Shown here: positions 9,253 to 17,652 of the stretch, piece after piece | Position numbering within the stretch: the stretch's first letter is position 1 | Layout: each line of letters starts with the position of its first letter | DNA from: Methylumidiphilus sp963753955 | GTDB taxonomy: Bacteria; Pseudomonadota; Gammaproteobacteria; Methylococcales; Methylococcaceae | Direction: 5' to 3' | Length of the DNA stretch: 64,000 nucleotides | NCBI GenBank assembly: GCA_963753955.1 | Contig: CAVWEM010000008.1 | Coordinates: 1-64,000, forward strand | Notes under the pieces: generated by a model | What the model was told of the DNA's origin: nothing | Databases searched by the model: none | The model's input: the letters and a program-made list of their open reading frames with translations, nothing else | Program-made: the position numbers and the translations under genes

Positions 9253-9603
9253 ATGGAGGCCTTCAGGAAAACGGGGGTTGTGGTGAGCGAGAAGAAGCGC
9301 AAGGTTTTTAGTGGCGAGTTCAAGGCGAAGGTCGCGCTTGAGGCGATCCGGGGCATCAAAACGGTCAATGAGATCGCCCAAGAGTTCGGGGTGCATCCCA
9401 CGCAGGTTGGGCAACGGAAGCGGGAGCTGCAAGAACAGGCGGCGGGCCTGTCCGAGGTCAAGCGCGGGATCAGGCCGGTTGACCCGTCATCCAGCCAGGA
9501 TCGGCTGTATTCCGAGATCGGGCGGTTGAAGATGGAGTTGGACTGGCTGAAAAAAAGTCCGGGATCAGCCCCTGGCCGACCGCAGGCATTGGGTCGACGC
9601 TGA
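9253..9603 (+). CDS. IS3 transposase OrfA
   Basis: The 116-codon frame holds a typical OrfA: FSGEFKAKVALEAIRGIKTV, then a helix-turn-helix (EIAQEFGVHPTQVGQRKREL) and a C-terminal leucine-zipper-like helix ending at an A7 run near 9550. The native start may be an internal GTG near 9283. OrfB lies in the +1 frame relative to OrfA rather than the usual -1, so either an indel occurred or the fusion frameshift no longer works. Confidence 0.8.
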   Translation: MEAFRKTGVVVSEKKRKVFSGEFKAKVALEAIRGIKTVNEIAQEFGVHPTQVGQRKRELQEQAAGLSEVKRGIRPVDPSSSQDRLYSEIGRLKMELDWLKKSPGSAPGRPQALGRR

Positions 9604-9605
9604 CG

Positions 9606-9961
9606 GGCCGCTGGCCCTGGCCCGCCAATGCGGGCTTGCGGGTGTTGCCCGCTCCACGGCCTACGCGCCCCGCAGGGCGGCGGGTCCAGACGCCGAGGAA
9701 CGGGCGCCGCTGGATTTGATTGATGCCGAATATACGCGGCATCCATTCTACGGCAGCCGCAAGATGGTGGTCTATTTGGAACAAGTGGGCCATCGGGTCA
9801 ACCGCAAGCGGGTGCAAAGGCTGATGGGGGTGCCGGGGTTGGCGGGCATGGCGCCGGGGCCGGACACCAGCCGCCCGCACCCGCAACACAAGGTCTATCC
9901 CTACTTGCTGCGCGGCCTGGCTGTTGACCGGCCGAATCATGTTTGGAGCACCGACATCAGT
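9606..9961 (+). pseudogene. IS3 transposase OrfB, 5' part (exon 1)
   Basis: The frame reads LALARQCGLAGVARSTAYAP, then DLIDAEYTRHPFYGSRKMVV and RPNHVWSTDIS, where the D of TDIS is the first catalytic aspartate of the DDE core. Immediately after the codon AGT (9959-9961) the sequence becomes GTGCCGCAGC, a group II intron 5' end. The coding sequence resumes at 14523. Splicing would restore the enzyme at RNA level if the intron were still competent. Confidence 0.8.
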
Positions 9962-10473
9962 GTGCCGCAGCAAGCGGCGTAAGAGATGAGGGCAGGCCCC
10001 TCGCAACCGGCTTGCAGGAGCAGGTTGCAAACCACCGCAAGCGGCTCGCGTCAAAAGCGCGGGTCGTGAGCGTTGCGGAAAAGGCGTCCTAAGGCGTCAG
10101 GTATGGATCAACGAAGGCGAACAACCGTGAACTGCCGTTCAAGTGTCGAAAGTGCTCAGATGACATCAAAACCGGGGGGTGATGTTGCCCCGGGATCAGC
10201 GGAGGCGAAACCTGCTTACGGCCTTTGCGGTGTCCGGCATAGAGGCAGCGCCAGCGTGGTCCGGGCTCTTGCGTTGAACTGCGGGAACCTTCGGCGGCGA
10301 TGCGAAGGGAAAGGCACAAGCCCGAAAGGCGAGGCCGACAGTACCGATGCGCCGCCAAGGGACGGAGCGACTCGTAGCAGTGTTGAAGCCGCTGTAATGG
10401 CGGTGGAGCGAAGGGGTCGCGTCATCCCGTCATGGTGCGGGGCCAACTGTGCGAGCAGGAGGAGCCCTGTGTC

Positions 10474-10893
10474 ATGACAAAGCCGTACCCCATTCCCAAA
10501 GCCTGGGTGTGGGAAGCCTGCCAATCTGTGAAAGCCAATGGCGGGTCAGCGGGGATCGACCGGGAGACGCTCGAAACCTTCGAGCGGCGGCTGGGCGACA
10601 ACCTGTACAAGCTCTGGAACCGGCTATGCTCCGGCAGCTACTTTCCGCCGCCGGTCAAGGCCGTCCCGACCCCGAAGAAATCGGGCGGGGTGCGCGTTCT
10701 GGGGGTTCCGGCCGTGGCCGGCCGGGTCGCGCAAACCGTGGTGAAGCGGGTGCTTGAGCCGCTGCTGGAACCGGTGTTCCATCCGGATTCCTACGGCTAC
10801 CGGCCAGGCCGATCCGCGCACGACGCGCTGTCGGTGGCGAGGCGGCGCTGCTGGGACTATGACTGGGTGGTCGAGTTTGACATCAAGGGACTG
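10474..10893 (+). pseudogene. ltrA: Group II intron reverse transcriptase, 5' part
   Basis: ATG 10474 lies behind AGGAGGA. The reading MTKPYPIPKAWVWEACQSVK leads into RT domains 0-3: NGGSAGIDRETLETF, PKKSGGVRVLGVPAVAGRVA and SYGYRPGRSAHDAL, then VVEFDIKGL. Motif A is cut right there by the serine-recombinase element; the ORF fades into LVAAS and stops. The partner half starts at 13624 with FDNIDHGLL. Confidence 0.9.
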
Positions 10894-10922
10894 TTGGTTG
10901 CTGCTTCATAATGCCCCCAGGT

Positions 10923-13133
10923 TCATGAGAGTTGGGTAAACAGGTCGGGTTGGTTGTCTATCACTTTGATCCGCAGACCTTTTCTGCGGCCTTGGCAGAC
11001 ATGGACGGCGTCGAGTTCGCCACGCTTTACACGCTGCAACACGGTTTGGCGGGACACGCCGAGCAATTTGGTGGCTTTTTGCATCACGATATAGCCCTCG
11101 GGAACGTCTTCGACTAATTGACGGCGAAAGCCATCGGTCAGGCGAATCTGCCAGGGAGCGCCGGGTGTGGCCTGTTCCCCGGCGATGAAGCCGTCGTTGA
11201 TCCATCGGTGGAGGGTTGATGGTGCCATGCCGAGGACTTTGGCCGCCTGCTGGAGGCTGAGGAGTTCGCCCCCGGAGGATTCTTCCGAAGGTTCGAAGCG
11301 CGGAATTTGCCAGTGCCGCCGCAAGTTGCCCACGGCATTGGCAGTGAGGCGCAGGCCCCGTGCCGTGGTCCGGCCCTGTTGGTTGAGGATGCCCGCGATG
11401 ACGGCATCGGGGTAGAGCATCGCCAGTCGGCGCAGGAGCGACAGGGTGTCTTCGTCGGTGCGGACGGTGGCGGGGCGGGAGCGCGGCAAGCCGACATCCA
11501 ACTCGGTGAGCCTGCCGCCGCGCCAGCGCAAGGTCAGATGCGCCCGGTGTTCGTCGCGGAACACGGCGATGCCGACCTCTTCGAGCAAGGTCCGCAGGAG
11601 TTCCTTTTTGTCGCGGGCCGTGGTGGCGGGTGCTGACCAGACGTGATTGAGATCCTGGCCGAGCGCCAGCAACGCATTGCGTTCGGCGACGGTCAACGGG
11701 GCCGGGCGCTGCCGTTGGCGGCGGGCCAGCTCGGCCTGGGCTTGGTCCAGTTCGCGCAAGCGCCGCTCCCATTCGGTTTCGAGCCCGCGTGCGACCAGCC
11801 GGTTTTCCGGTTCGACGGCGCGATAGCGGCGTTCAGCCTTTTCCGCTTCGTAGCGGGCGCGCTCGACCGCCAGTTGCCACTGGGCGAACGCGGCGTCTTG
11901 ATCGGTTTCGAGTTGTTGGGCGGCCATCAGCGCGGCTTCGATACCGGCAGGCTCCAGGGCTTCCAGAAAAGCGCGTGTCACCGCCTCGTCGATTTGCACA
12001 CCGCCGACGTTGAGGCAGTAGACGCCCCGCCCGCTGACGACGTTTTTGCCCCCGCAATGGTAGCCGGGGGCGGCGTTCCGTCCGCGATAGTGGGTGCGCA
12101 AGCGCCGTCCGCAGTGGCCGCAGACGGCGAGGCCTTGCAGCAACGCGCCCCCTTCGCGCAGCGCGCCGCCCGCTTGGTGGGGTTGCGGGCGGGTGTTGCC
12201 GTCGAGCCGTGCCTGGATGGCTTCGTAAGTGGCCCAGTCGATGTAGCCTTCATGGTGCCCGGGAATGAAAACAGCCCACTCCGACTGCGGGAGATGGCGG
12301 ATGCGTTTCCTGACCTGCCCCTGTTCGTCGATGTAACGTTCATTGCGGGTTTTTCCATAGCAATAGGCACCGGCATACACCGGATTGGTCAGGACATGGT
12401 GGATCGCGATATAGGTGGGCAACGACCACAGGGCTTCGCCGGTCGGGTTGGGTTGATGGGGAAAGCCCAGGCCTTCGGCATGGAACCAGAGCCAGACCCG
12501 GCGCGCCGAACCCAGTTCGGCGAAGCGTTCGAACACCGAGCGGATGGCGGCAACCACCGCCGCGTCGGGATGGAAGCGCACCTCGCCGTCCTCGTCGCCC
12601 CAAACGAAGCCAACGGGCAACCCCCGGCGCAGTTCGCCGCGGGCGGCCTTGTTGCGGATTCCACCGTCGAGCCGCGCCCGCAAAATATGGAGTTCAGCCT
12701 CGCTCATTGTGCCCTTGAGCCCCAGTAATAGCCGGTCGTTAAACAGCCCCGGATGATAGACGCCATCGGCGTCGCCGATCAAGGTATCCGTCATGCCGCA
12801 CAGGTCAAGCAGGCGATACCAGTCGCCATTGTTGCGCGCCAGGCGGGAGACCTCGAGGCCCAAGACTATTCCGACATGGCCCAATGCGACCTCCGCGGTC
12901 AACTGGGCAAAGCCATAACGGTCCGCCGTACTGGCACCTGAAAGGCCGAGATCCTGGTCGATGACGGCGACTTGTTCACGTAACCAGCCGAGTTCGACGG
13001 CGCGGTCAACCAGGGCGTATTGGCGCGCGGTAGATTCCCGGTTGTGCTCGACTTGGGTCGCGGTGGATTGGCGGATATATACCATGGCGGTGCGGCGCAA
13101 GTGGGCCGCGCTGATCTTGCCCCGGTCACTCAT
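10923..13133 (-). CDS. Large serine recombinase
   Basis: This 736-residue protein has an N-terminal resolvase domain with the nucleophile in YIRQSTATQVEHNRES (about residues 18-33) and LGLEVSRLARNNGDWYRL downstream. A recombinase domain (about 160-300) follows, then a zinc ribbon (VCGHCGRRL...YHCGG, about 335-360) and a long coiled coil. Two helix-turn-helix segments lie near the C-terminus (LQQAAKVLGMAPSTLHRWIN and KATKLLGVSRQTVLQRVKRG). It should catalyse insertion of its own element. ATG 13133 overlaps the previous stop by 8 bases, implying translational coupling. The frame is intact. Confidence 0.9.
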   Translation of the reverse strand: MSDRGKISAAHLRRTAMVYIRQSTATQVEHNRESTARQYALVDRAVELGWLREQVAVIDQDLGLSGASTADRYGFAQLTAEVALGHVGIVLGLEVSRLARNNGDWYRLLDLCGMTDTLIGDADGVYHPGLFNDRLLLGLKGTMSEAELHILRARLDGGIRNKAARGELRRGLPVGFVWGDEDGEVRFHPDAAVVAAIRSVFERFAELGSARRVWLWFHAEGLGFPHQPNPTGEALWSLPTYIAIHHVLTNPVYAGAYCYGKTRNERYIDEQGQVRKRIRHLPQSEWAVFIPGHHEGYIDWATYEAIQARLDGNTRPQPHQAGGALREGGALLQGLAVCGHCGRRLRTHYRGRNAAPGYHCGGKNVVSGRGVYCLNVGGVQIDEAVTRAFLEALEPAGIEAALMAAQQLETDQDAAFAQWQLAVERARYEAEKAERRYRAVEPENRLVARGLETEWERRLRELDQAQAELARRQRQRPAPLTVAERNALLALGQDLNHVWSAPATTARDKKELLRTLLEEVGIAVFRDEHRAHLTLRWRGGRLTELDVGLPRSRPATVRTDEDTLSLLRRLAMLYPDAVIAGILNQQGRTTARGLRLTANAVGNLRRHWQIPRFEPSEESSGGELLSLQQAAKVLGMAPSTLHRWINDGFIAGEQATPGAPWQIRLTDGFRRQLVEDVPEGYIVMQKATKLLGVSRQTVLQRVKRGELDAVHVCQGRRKGLRIKVIDNQPDLFTQLS

Positions 13134-13299
13134 GGCTTGCCCCTTCTTGTCTGGTTCCGGTCTCTGTGGCCTTGGCGATCAGCTGCGCCAGCTTGTCGAG
13201 GGCGGCTGCGCGTTGGGTGTTGTCCAACTGCTCCCATATCTCCGCGTTGTGGGGTGTTGGCATGTTTTCCAGAAAGGGCAAACTCATCTGCATGGACAT
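13126..13299 (-). CDS. Small accessory protein of the recombinase element
   Basis: Starting at ATG 13299, MSMQMSLPFLENMPTPHNAE gives a 57-residue, mostly helical protein (EIWEQLDNTQRAAALDKLAQLI). It ends at TGA 13126-13128, inside the recombinase start. Short ORFs in this position are common in serine-recombinase IS-like elements. Its role is unknown; helping the recombinase or DNA binding are guesses. Confidence 0.6.
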   Translation of the reverse strand: MSMQMSLPFLENMPTPHNAEIWEQLDNTQRAAALDKLAQLIAKATETGTRQEGASHE

Positions 13300-13593
13300 T
13301 GTGGCGCTCCTCGGGGATCGGTTGACGTTGGAGGAGAGCGTCAACCAAACTGCGGGTCAGGAGCAAGTCTGACAGCGAGCCCAGCAGGTTTGCGTTCTTG
13401 TCGGGCGTTGCCGGAGTATGTGGGTCGGCAAGCGCCGCATCGGTCCAGTCGGCGGGAACGATTGACCGGCTCTGGTCCGGCAACACCAGCAGGAAGTAAA
13501 TCCGACCGGCCCGGCGGATGCGCCGCATGATTTGTAGGGTTCTACCTTCAAACGGATGCCCCCGGCGAATTATGGTTGCCGATTCGGGAAAGT
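13130..13593 (-). CDS. DUF5372-like protein of the recombinase element
   Basis: The reading IRRGHPFEGRTLQIMRRIRR then AGRIYFLLVLPDQSRSIVPA resembles the small DUF5372-type proteins encoded beside recombinases (HPF...GR...YFLLVLPDGS..VPA.WTD). The ATG at 13528 would cut into the conserved HPFEG segment, so an alternative start nearer 13590 is likely. The conserved part ends around codon 95; the rest of the frame overlaps the next small gene and may be read-through. The function is unknown. Confidence 0.5.
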
Positions 13594-13623
13594 CTTCGGG
13601 AGGGGTATTGTGTCGTGGTTTCC

Positions 13624-14445
13624 TTCGACAACATCGACCACGGGTTGCTGATGCGGGCGGTGCACAAGCACTGCCAGATTCCGTGGGTGGTCTTGTATGT
13701 CGAGCGATGGCTCAAGGCCCCCTTGGAAACGGCGGCAGGCCAGCGGACCGAACGGACGAAAGGCACGCCGCAAGGCGGTGTCGTCAGCCCGTTGTTGGCC
13801 AACCTGTTTCTGCATTACGCCTTCGACCGCTGGGTTAGCGAGCATCTGCGGAGCGTGCGGTTTTGCCGCTATGCCGACGACGGCCTGATCCATTGCAAAT
13901 CATTGGCGCAAGCCGAGTTTGCGTTGCGCAGAATCGGCGAGCGTTTCCACCAGTGTGGCTTGGAACTGCACCCGGCCAAGACGCGGATCGTCTACTGCAA
14001 GGACATCAACCGGCGGGGCGACTATCCGGTGACGGCGTTCACCTTCCTTGGCTATACGTTCCGCCCGCGCAAGGCGGTGGACAGGTATGGACGGGTCTAT
14101 GTGAACTTCTCGCCTGCGGTCAGCCGCGACGCCCTCAAGGCGATGCGGCAGACCATCCGGGGATGGCACCTGCAATTGCAAAACGACAGGGCGCTGGGCG
14201 ACCTCTCCTTGATGTTCAACCCGGTGCTGCGTGGATGGAAGCAATATTACGGACGGTTCTATGGATCGGCCATGGCCCCTGTCTGGCGGCACATGGACGA
14301 CTACCTGGCGCGTTGGCTGATGCGGAAGTACAAACACCTGGCCCGGCGCAAGACGCGGGCCGTGCGGGCGCTAGGCCAGATGGCCGTGGCGTCGCCGAGG
14401 GCGTTTGTGCATTGGGAGGCGGGGTTTGCCCCGGCGGCTGGATGA
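13624..14445 (+). pseudogene. ltrA: Group II intron reverse transcriptase/maturase, 3' part
   Basis: The half-gene resumes at FDNIDHGLLMRAVHKHCQIP and contains TPQGGVVSPLLANLFLHYAF and the catalytic FCRYADDGLIH motif. It continues through FHQCGLELHPAKTRIVYC, a group II maturase (domain X) region with FNPVLRGWKQYYGRFYG, and VHWEAGFAPAAG at the end. No HNH endonuclease domain follows. With 10474-10893 it would make an intact protein of about 413 residues. Domain V begins right after the stop. Confidence 0.9.
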
Positions 14446-14522
14446 TGGGAGCCGGATGAATCGAGAGGTTCACGTCCGGATCTGCGAGGGGCTGGGGGTG
14501 CGACTCCCCCCGGCCTACTCAC

Positions 14523-15080
14523 CCCTACGTCCGGCTGGCGCGGGGGTTTGTGTACTTGGTGGCAATCATCGACTGGTGTTCGCGCAAGGTGCTGGCTTGG
14601 CGGGTATCGAACACGCTGGACAGCGGGTTCTGCGTCGATTGCCTGGAGCAGGCCTTGCAGACCCATGGCCTCCCTGAAATCTTCAATAGCGACCAGGGTT
14701 GCCAGTTCACGTCGGTGGCGTTCGCCGGGGCACTCAAGCGGCGAGGCATTGCCATCAGCATGGACGGAAGGGGCCGGGCGTTGGACAACATCTTTGTGGA
14801 GCGTCTCTGGCGCAGCGTCAAGTACGAGGACGTGTACCTGAAAGGCCACACCAGTGTGCCCGAGTTGCTGCTGGGTTTGGCGGACTACTTCGAGTTCCAC
14901 AACTCGGAACGGTTTCACCAGTCCTTGGATTACTTGACACCAGACGAGGTTTACCGGACAGCCAGTGGCGGGGGAGCCAAGATCGTAGACAAATTCAGCG
15001 AGAAGGAAACCTCTCGCACGGAAACAGAAGCCAAATCGGGGCAGCGCCGTTCCGCTGCAAGTGTTGGCTTACCATCTTAA
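14523..15080 (+). pseudogene. IS3 transposase OrfB, 3' part (exon 2)
   Basis: The reading YVRLARGFVYLVAIIDWCSR, IFNSDQGCQFTSVAF (second catalytic D) and DNIFVERLWRSVKYEDVYLK (catalytic E) completes the rve core begun at 9606-9961. It continues in frame with exon 1 across the intron (…TDIS/PYVRLARGF…). The stop is at 15080, 27-39 bases before the right IS end. Confidence 0.85.
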
Positions 15081-15119
15081 ATTCGCCCTAAAACTGTCTT
15101 GACTGAGGGGTCCACTGTA

Positions 15120-15201
15120 GGGAAGCCCCTTGATGTAGACTTGCAGAACGGTGTCCGCCTCCAGCGGCAGCGCGTCCACGCGGACAAAACGGCCTTGGCG
15201 C
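15120..15201 (-). pseudogene. IS4/IS701-type transposase, displaced middle fragment
   Basis: On the minus strand this short piece reads RQGRFVRVDALPLEADTVLQ then VYIKGLPY. It is the continuation of the transposase at 17653-18281, whose last residues before the IS5 insertion are DKRQGA. The shared CCTTGGCGC at 15193-15201 and 17653-17661 is the IS5 target duplication. The other side is cut by the IS3 right end. Confidence 0.75.
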
Positions 15202-15285
15202 GGCGTTGGTGCATAAATGCCATGTTCAGCTATCATGGAGTTCAGTAAACCACTGATATACATTGATGTCGAAAGCCACCCCTAT

Positions 15286-15522
15286 TATCTGTTTGAACTG
15301 AGATATAACGTACACGCCGTTGCAAGACGGTCGGTGAAAAAGCCGGAGGTGGTGTTGCAACACCACCTCCGGCGGCACCTGACGGACCGTCCCCCTTTTG
15401 GGTTTTCACACCCGTTGCGATCATGGTCGTCTGGTTGCCTTCACCGTGCCACTTGAAGAGTTGATTGGGCTATCACACGCCCGCAGATAATCGTAAGTCC
15501 CTCATGTTATGGAGATTGTCTC
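15286..15522 (+). ncRNA. Candidate IS110 bridge RNA region
   Basis: IS110-group elements encode a bridge RNA in the noncoding DNA 5' of the transposase, whose loops pair with donor and target. This 237-base leader contains a perfect 32-base palindrome at 15342-15373 (GCCGGAGGTGGTGTTG and its complement). It also has TTGCGAT near 15414-15420, which matches the complement of the insertion junction AT/CGCAA. The location and structure fit; the RNA itself and its loops are inferred. Confidence 0.4.
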
Positions 15523-16501
15523 ATGTGCAAGATTTCCCATTCTGCCGACTTATCCTCTCCCGTCCCGTGGGTGGGCGTTGATGTTGGAAAAGCTGACCTA
15601 TTGGTTTACCTCGCAGCATCTCAAACCGTTCTGACCGTGGGCAATAAACCGGCGTCAATTGGTGCGTTTCTTGACCAGCATCCTGACACCATCCCTTGTG
15701 CTCGAAGCGACCGGCGGCCACGAGATGGAAATCATCACGCAAGCATTGGCGGCTGGCCACACTGTCTATCGGGCTTCGGCACGCCGTGTTCGAGCTTTCA
15801 TGGAGAGCGTTGGCATTTACGCCAAGACGGATGTCATTGATGCGAAAGCCCTGGCCGACTACGCCGCAATCAACCAGGAATGGCTTCAACCTTTCCATCT
15901 GCCAGAGCCGGAGGAGATTAAGCCGCTCAGGCAATGGAATCGGCGACGGGACGATCTGGTTAAACAGCGCACACAGGAAAGCAACCGGCTTCAATCACCC
16001 GACAACGCCGACTTGCGTTCGAGCTTTGAAGCGATCATTGCCTGCCTCGACCAAGAAATCGCCCGTGCGGAGGCCACCATCAAGACGGTTCTGGAACAGT
16101 CATCCGCCCTGATGGCGAAGCTTGAAGTTCTGACTACCGTAAAGGGCGTCGGTGTCGTTACCGCGGTTCGGCTACTGGCAGCCATGCCCGAGCTCGGAAC
16201 GCTCAATGGCAAACAGGCCGCATCAATGGCCGGACTGGCCCCATTTCCCCGCGACAGCGGCAAGAGAAAAGGTTACCGCCGCACACGGGCCGGACGGGTC
16301 GAGATTCGGGATGCCCTCTACATGGCGGCCCTATCTGCCAGCCGATACAACAGTGAGCTGAAAGCTTTCTATGATCGGTTGCGTCAGAACGGCAAAAAGC
16401 CCATGCAGGCCATGATTGCCGTCGCCCGCAAGCTTCTGGTCATTCTGAATGCCAAAATGCGCGATGCAGCCACAGGAATGATGTCAACGGCTTCAGCATA
16501 G
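15523..16501 (+). pseudogene. IS110 transposase (frameshifted)
   Basis: ATG 15523 begins MCKISHSADLSSPVPWVGVD, with the first catalytic D in VGVDVGKADL. The frame shifts near 15690. The next frame continues with LVLEATGGHEME (E) and YAKTDVIDAKALADYA (DD), completing the RuvC-like DEDD set. A coiled-coil region and the C-terminal Tnp_20 domain follow, with a conserved serine in AGLAPFPRDSGKRKGYRR. One base change would restore about 325 residues. It stops at 16501. Confidence 0.85.
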
Positions 16502-17652
16502 GGCAAATACTGCTGATTGCCGAAGCCTGGCGTTTCCGAGACGCGGAAACACTGTCGATTCGGTACGCGCCATGCAAGCTTGGACTTACGATTTTTATTC
16601 CAAATCGTAAGAGACCCCCTTCTAGTCTGATTTTCATCCCTGAACAGAGTTGATCGCAAAAGCGGAACCGGTCAAAAAGGCGCAGTATCGGGTCACGAAT
16701 TGGCCGGAGCATGACCGTGCGTCGGTGCGGCGGGGCAGCCTGACGGTGTGGTTCGACGACGAGTTCCTGCGCGGACATTGGCGGGCTGCCCACAACGGCA
16801 AACGCGGGGCGCCTTTCACTTACTCGGATGCGGCCATTCAGACGCTGCCGACCCTGAAGGCGGTGTTCCACCTGCCCTGCCGGGCGGCGGAAGGGCTGGC
16901 CCGCTCGCTGGCCGGGTTGACGGGTCGGGACCCGCCCGTCCCCGACCATGCCCAGATGTCGCGCCGCGCCCGGGGCTTGCGGGCCGAGATCCCGCGCCGT
17001 CCACGCACCGGCCCGGTCCATCTGGTGGCCGATTCCACCGGCTTGAAGATTTTCGGCGAGGGCGAGTGGAAAGTGCGCCAGCACGGGGTTGGCAAGCGGC
17101 GGACTTGGCGCAAGGTCCATCTGGGCCTTGATGCGGACGTGAAGGACGTGGTCGCCGTGGAGGTCGCCACCGTGGAGCGGACGGATGCCGGGGTCTTCGC
17201 GGGTTTGCTCGGACAGGCCGAGGGGGAGATCGGCCAGGTCGACGCCGACGGTGCCTGTGACACCCGCGACGTGTACGACGCGGCGATGGAGCGGGACGCG
17301 AAGGCGGCCATCCCGCCGAGAGAAAATGCCGTTCCTTGGGAGGCGGGCCATCCCCGCACCCAGGCCTTGGAGGCCATCGCGGAGAAGGGCTTGGCCGGTT
17401 GGAAGCAAGCGGTCAATTATCACCGCCGCAGCATCGCCGAAAATGGCATGTACCGCCTGAAGCAGTTGTTCGGCCCCGGATTGGCCTCCCGCATTTTTGA
17501 GGGCCAAGTGACAGAGGTCCATGTGCGCGTCGCCGCGCTCAATGCCATGGCCTACCTCGGCATGCCGGTGTCGGTCCGGGCAGGGCAAGCTTTGTCCTGA
17601 GCCTATTGGGTAAGGGATCATGCAAGCTCCAAATTATTTATGCACCAACGCC

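Larger units (their letters stand above)
10894..13623 (-). mobile_element. Serine-recombinase insertion element (about 2.7 kb) in the intron RT gene
   Basis: The RT gene is colinear up to GGACTG (10893) and resumes with TTCGACAAC (13624), which sets the boundaries to within 1-3 bases. In between lie three minus-strand genes: a DUF5372-like ORF, a small ORF and a 736-residue large serine recombinase. The ends show only weak mutual inverted similarity, as expected for serine-recombinase elements, which usually lack long terminal repeats. Confidence 0.8.
9962..14522 (+). mobile_element. Group II intron inserted in IS3 orfB
   Basis: The 5' end GTGCCGCAGC and the 3' domains are visible. A domain V-like hairpin occupies about 14450-14486 (AGCCGGATGAAT paired with GGTTCACGTCCGG). 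A domain VI stem GGGGGTGCGACTCCCCC follows, then the end near CTACTCAC at 14515-14522. About 510 bases of structured leader precede a reverse transcriptase/maturase ORF beginning at 10474. Exon joining at 9961/14523 keeps the IS3 frame. The exact 3' boundary could shift by up to three bases. A serine-recombinase element splits the ORF. Confidence 0.85.
9219..15119 (+). mobile_element. IS3-family element carrying a group II intron and a serine-recombinase element
   Basis: Ends are recognisable as ATAGTGGACCCCAGTTTTCGG at about 9219-9239 and the inverted TGAGGGGTCCACTGTA near 15104-15119. Outside the intron the element is about 1.3 kb with orfA and orfB of an IS3 transposase. A 4.56-kb intron sits in orfB and itself holds a 2.7-kb element. 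The 3' flank is a transposase fragment of another IS (15120-15201); the 5' flank is unrelated. Confidence 0.85.
15286..16654 (+). mobile_element. IS110-family element inside IS5
   Basis: Comparison with the intact IS5 copy gives exact limits: 1369 bp inserted between CACCCCTAT and CGCAAAAGCGG, with at most AT shared at the junction. There are no terminal inverted repeats, as expected for IS110. The transposase gene is preceded by 237 noncoding bases and followed by about 150. Confidence 0.88.
15267..17600 (+). pseudogene. IS5 transposase copy 1 (split by IS110)
   Basis: The first seven codons (ATG TCG AAA GCC ACC CCT AT) lie at 15267-15285 and the rest at 16655-17600, reading AKAEPVKKAQYRVTNWPEHD onward. 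The downstream part keeps the DDE residues (D in VADSTGLKIFGEGEW, D in VDADGACDTRDVYD, E in RRSIAENGMYRLKQLF). Only a few bases differ from the intact copy at 49113-50078. The insertion removes the start codon, so it is inactive unless an internal start is used. Confidence 0.85.
15202..17652 (+). mobile_element. IS5-family element, copy 1, interrupted by IS110
   Basis: Inverted repeats GGCGTTGGTGCATAAAT (15202-15218) and ATTTATGCACCAACGCC (17636-17652) bound the element. A 9-bp target duplication CCTTGGCGC flanks both sides (15193-15201, 17653-17661). The element is colinear with the uninterrupted 1082-bp copy at 49049-50130 except for a 1369-bp IS110 inserted after base 15285. It sits in an IS4/IS701-type transposase gene. 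Confidence 0.93.

Noticed and set aside
11643..12728. 361-codon open frame opposite the serine recombinase
   Set aside because: Antisense shadow of a clearly recognised recombinase.
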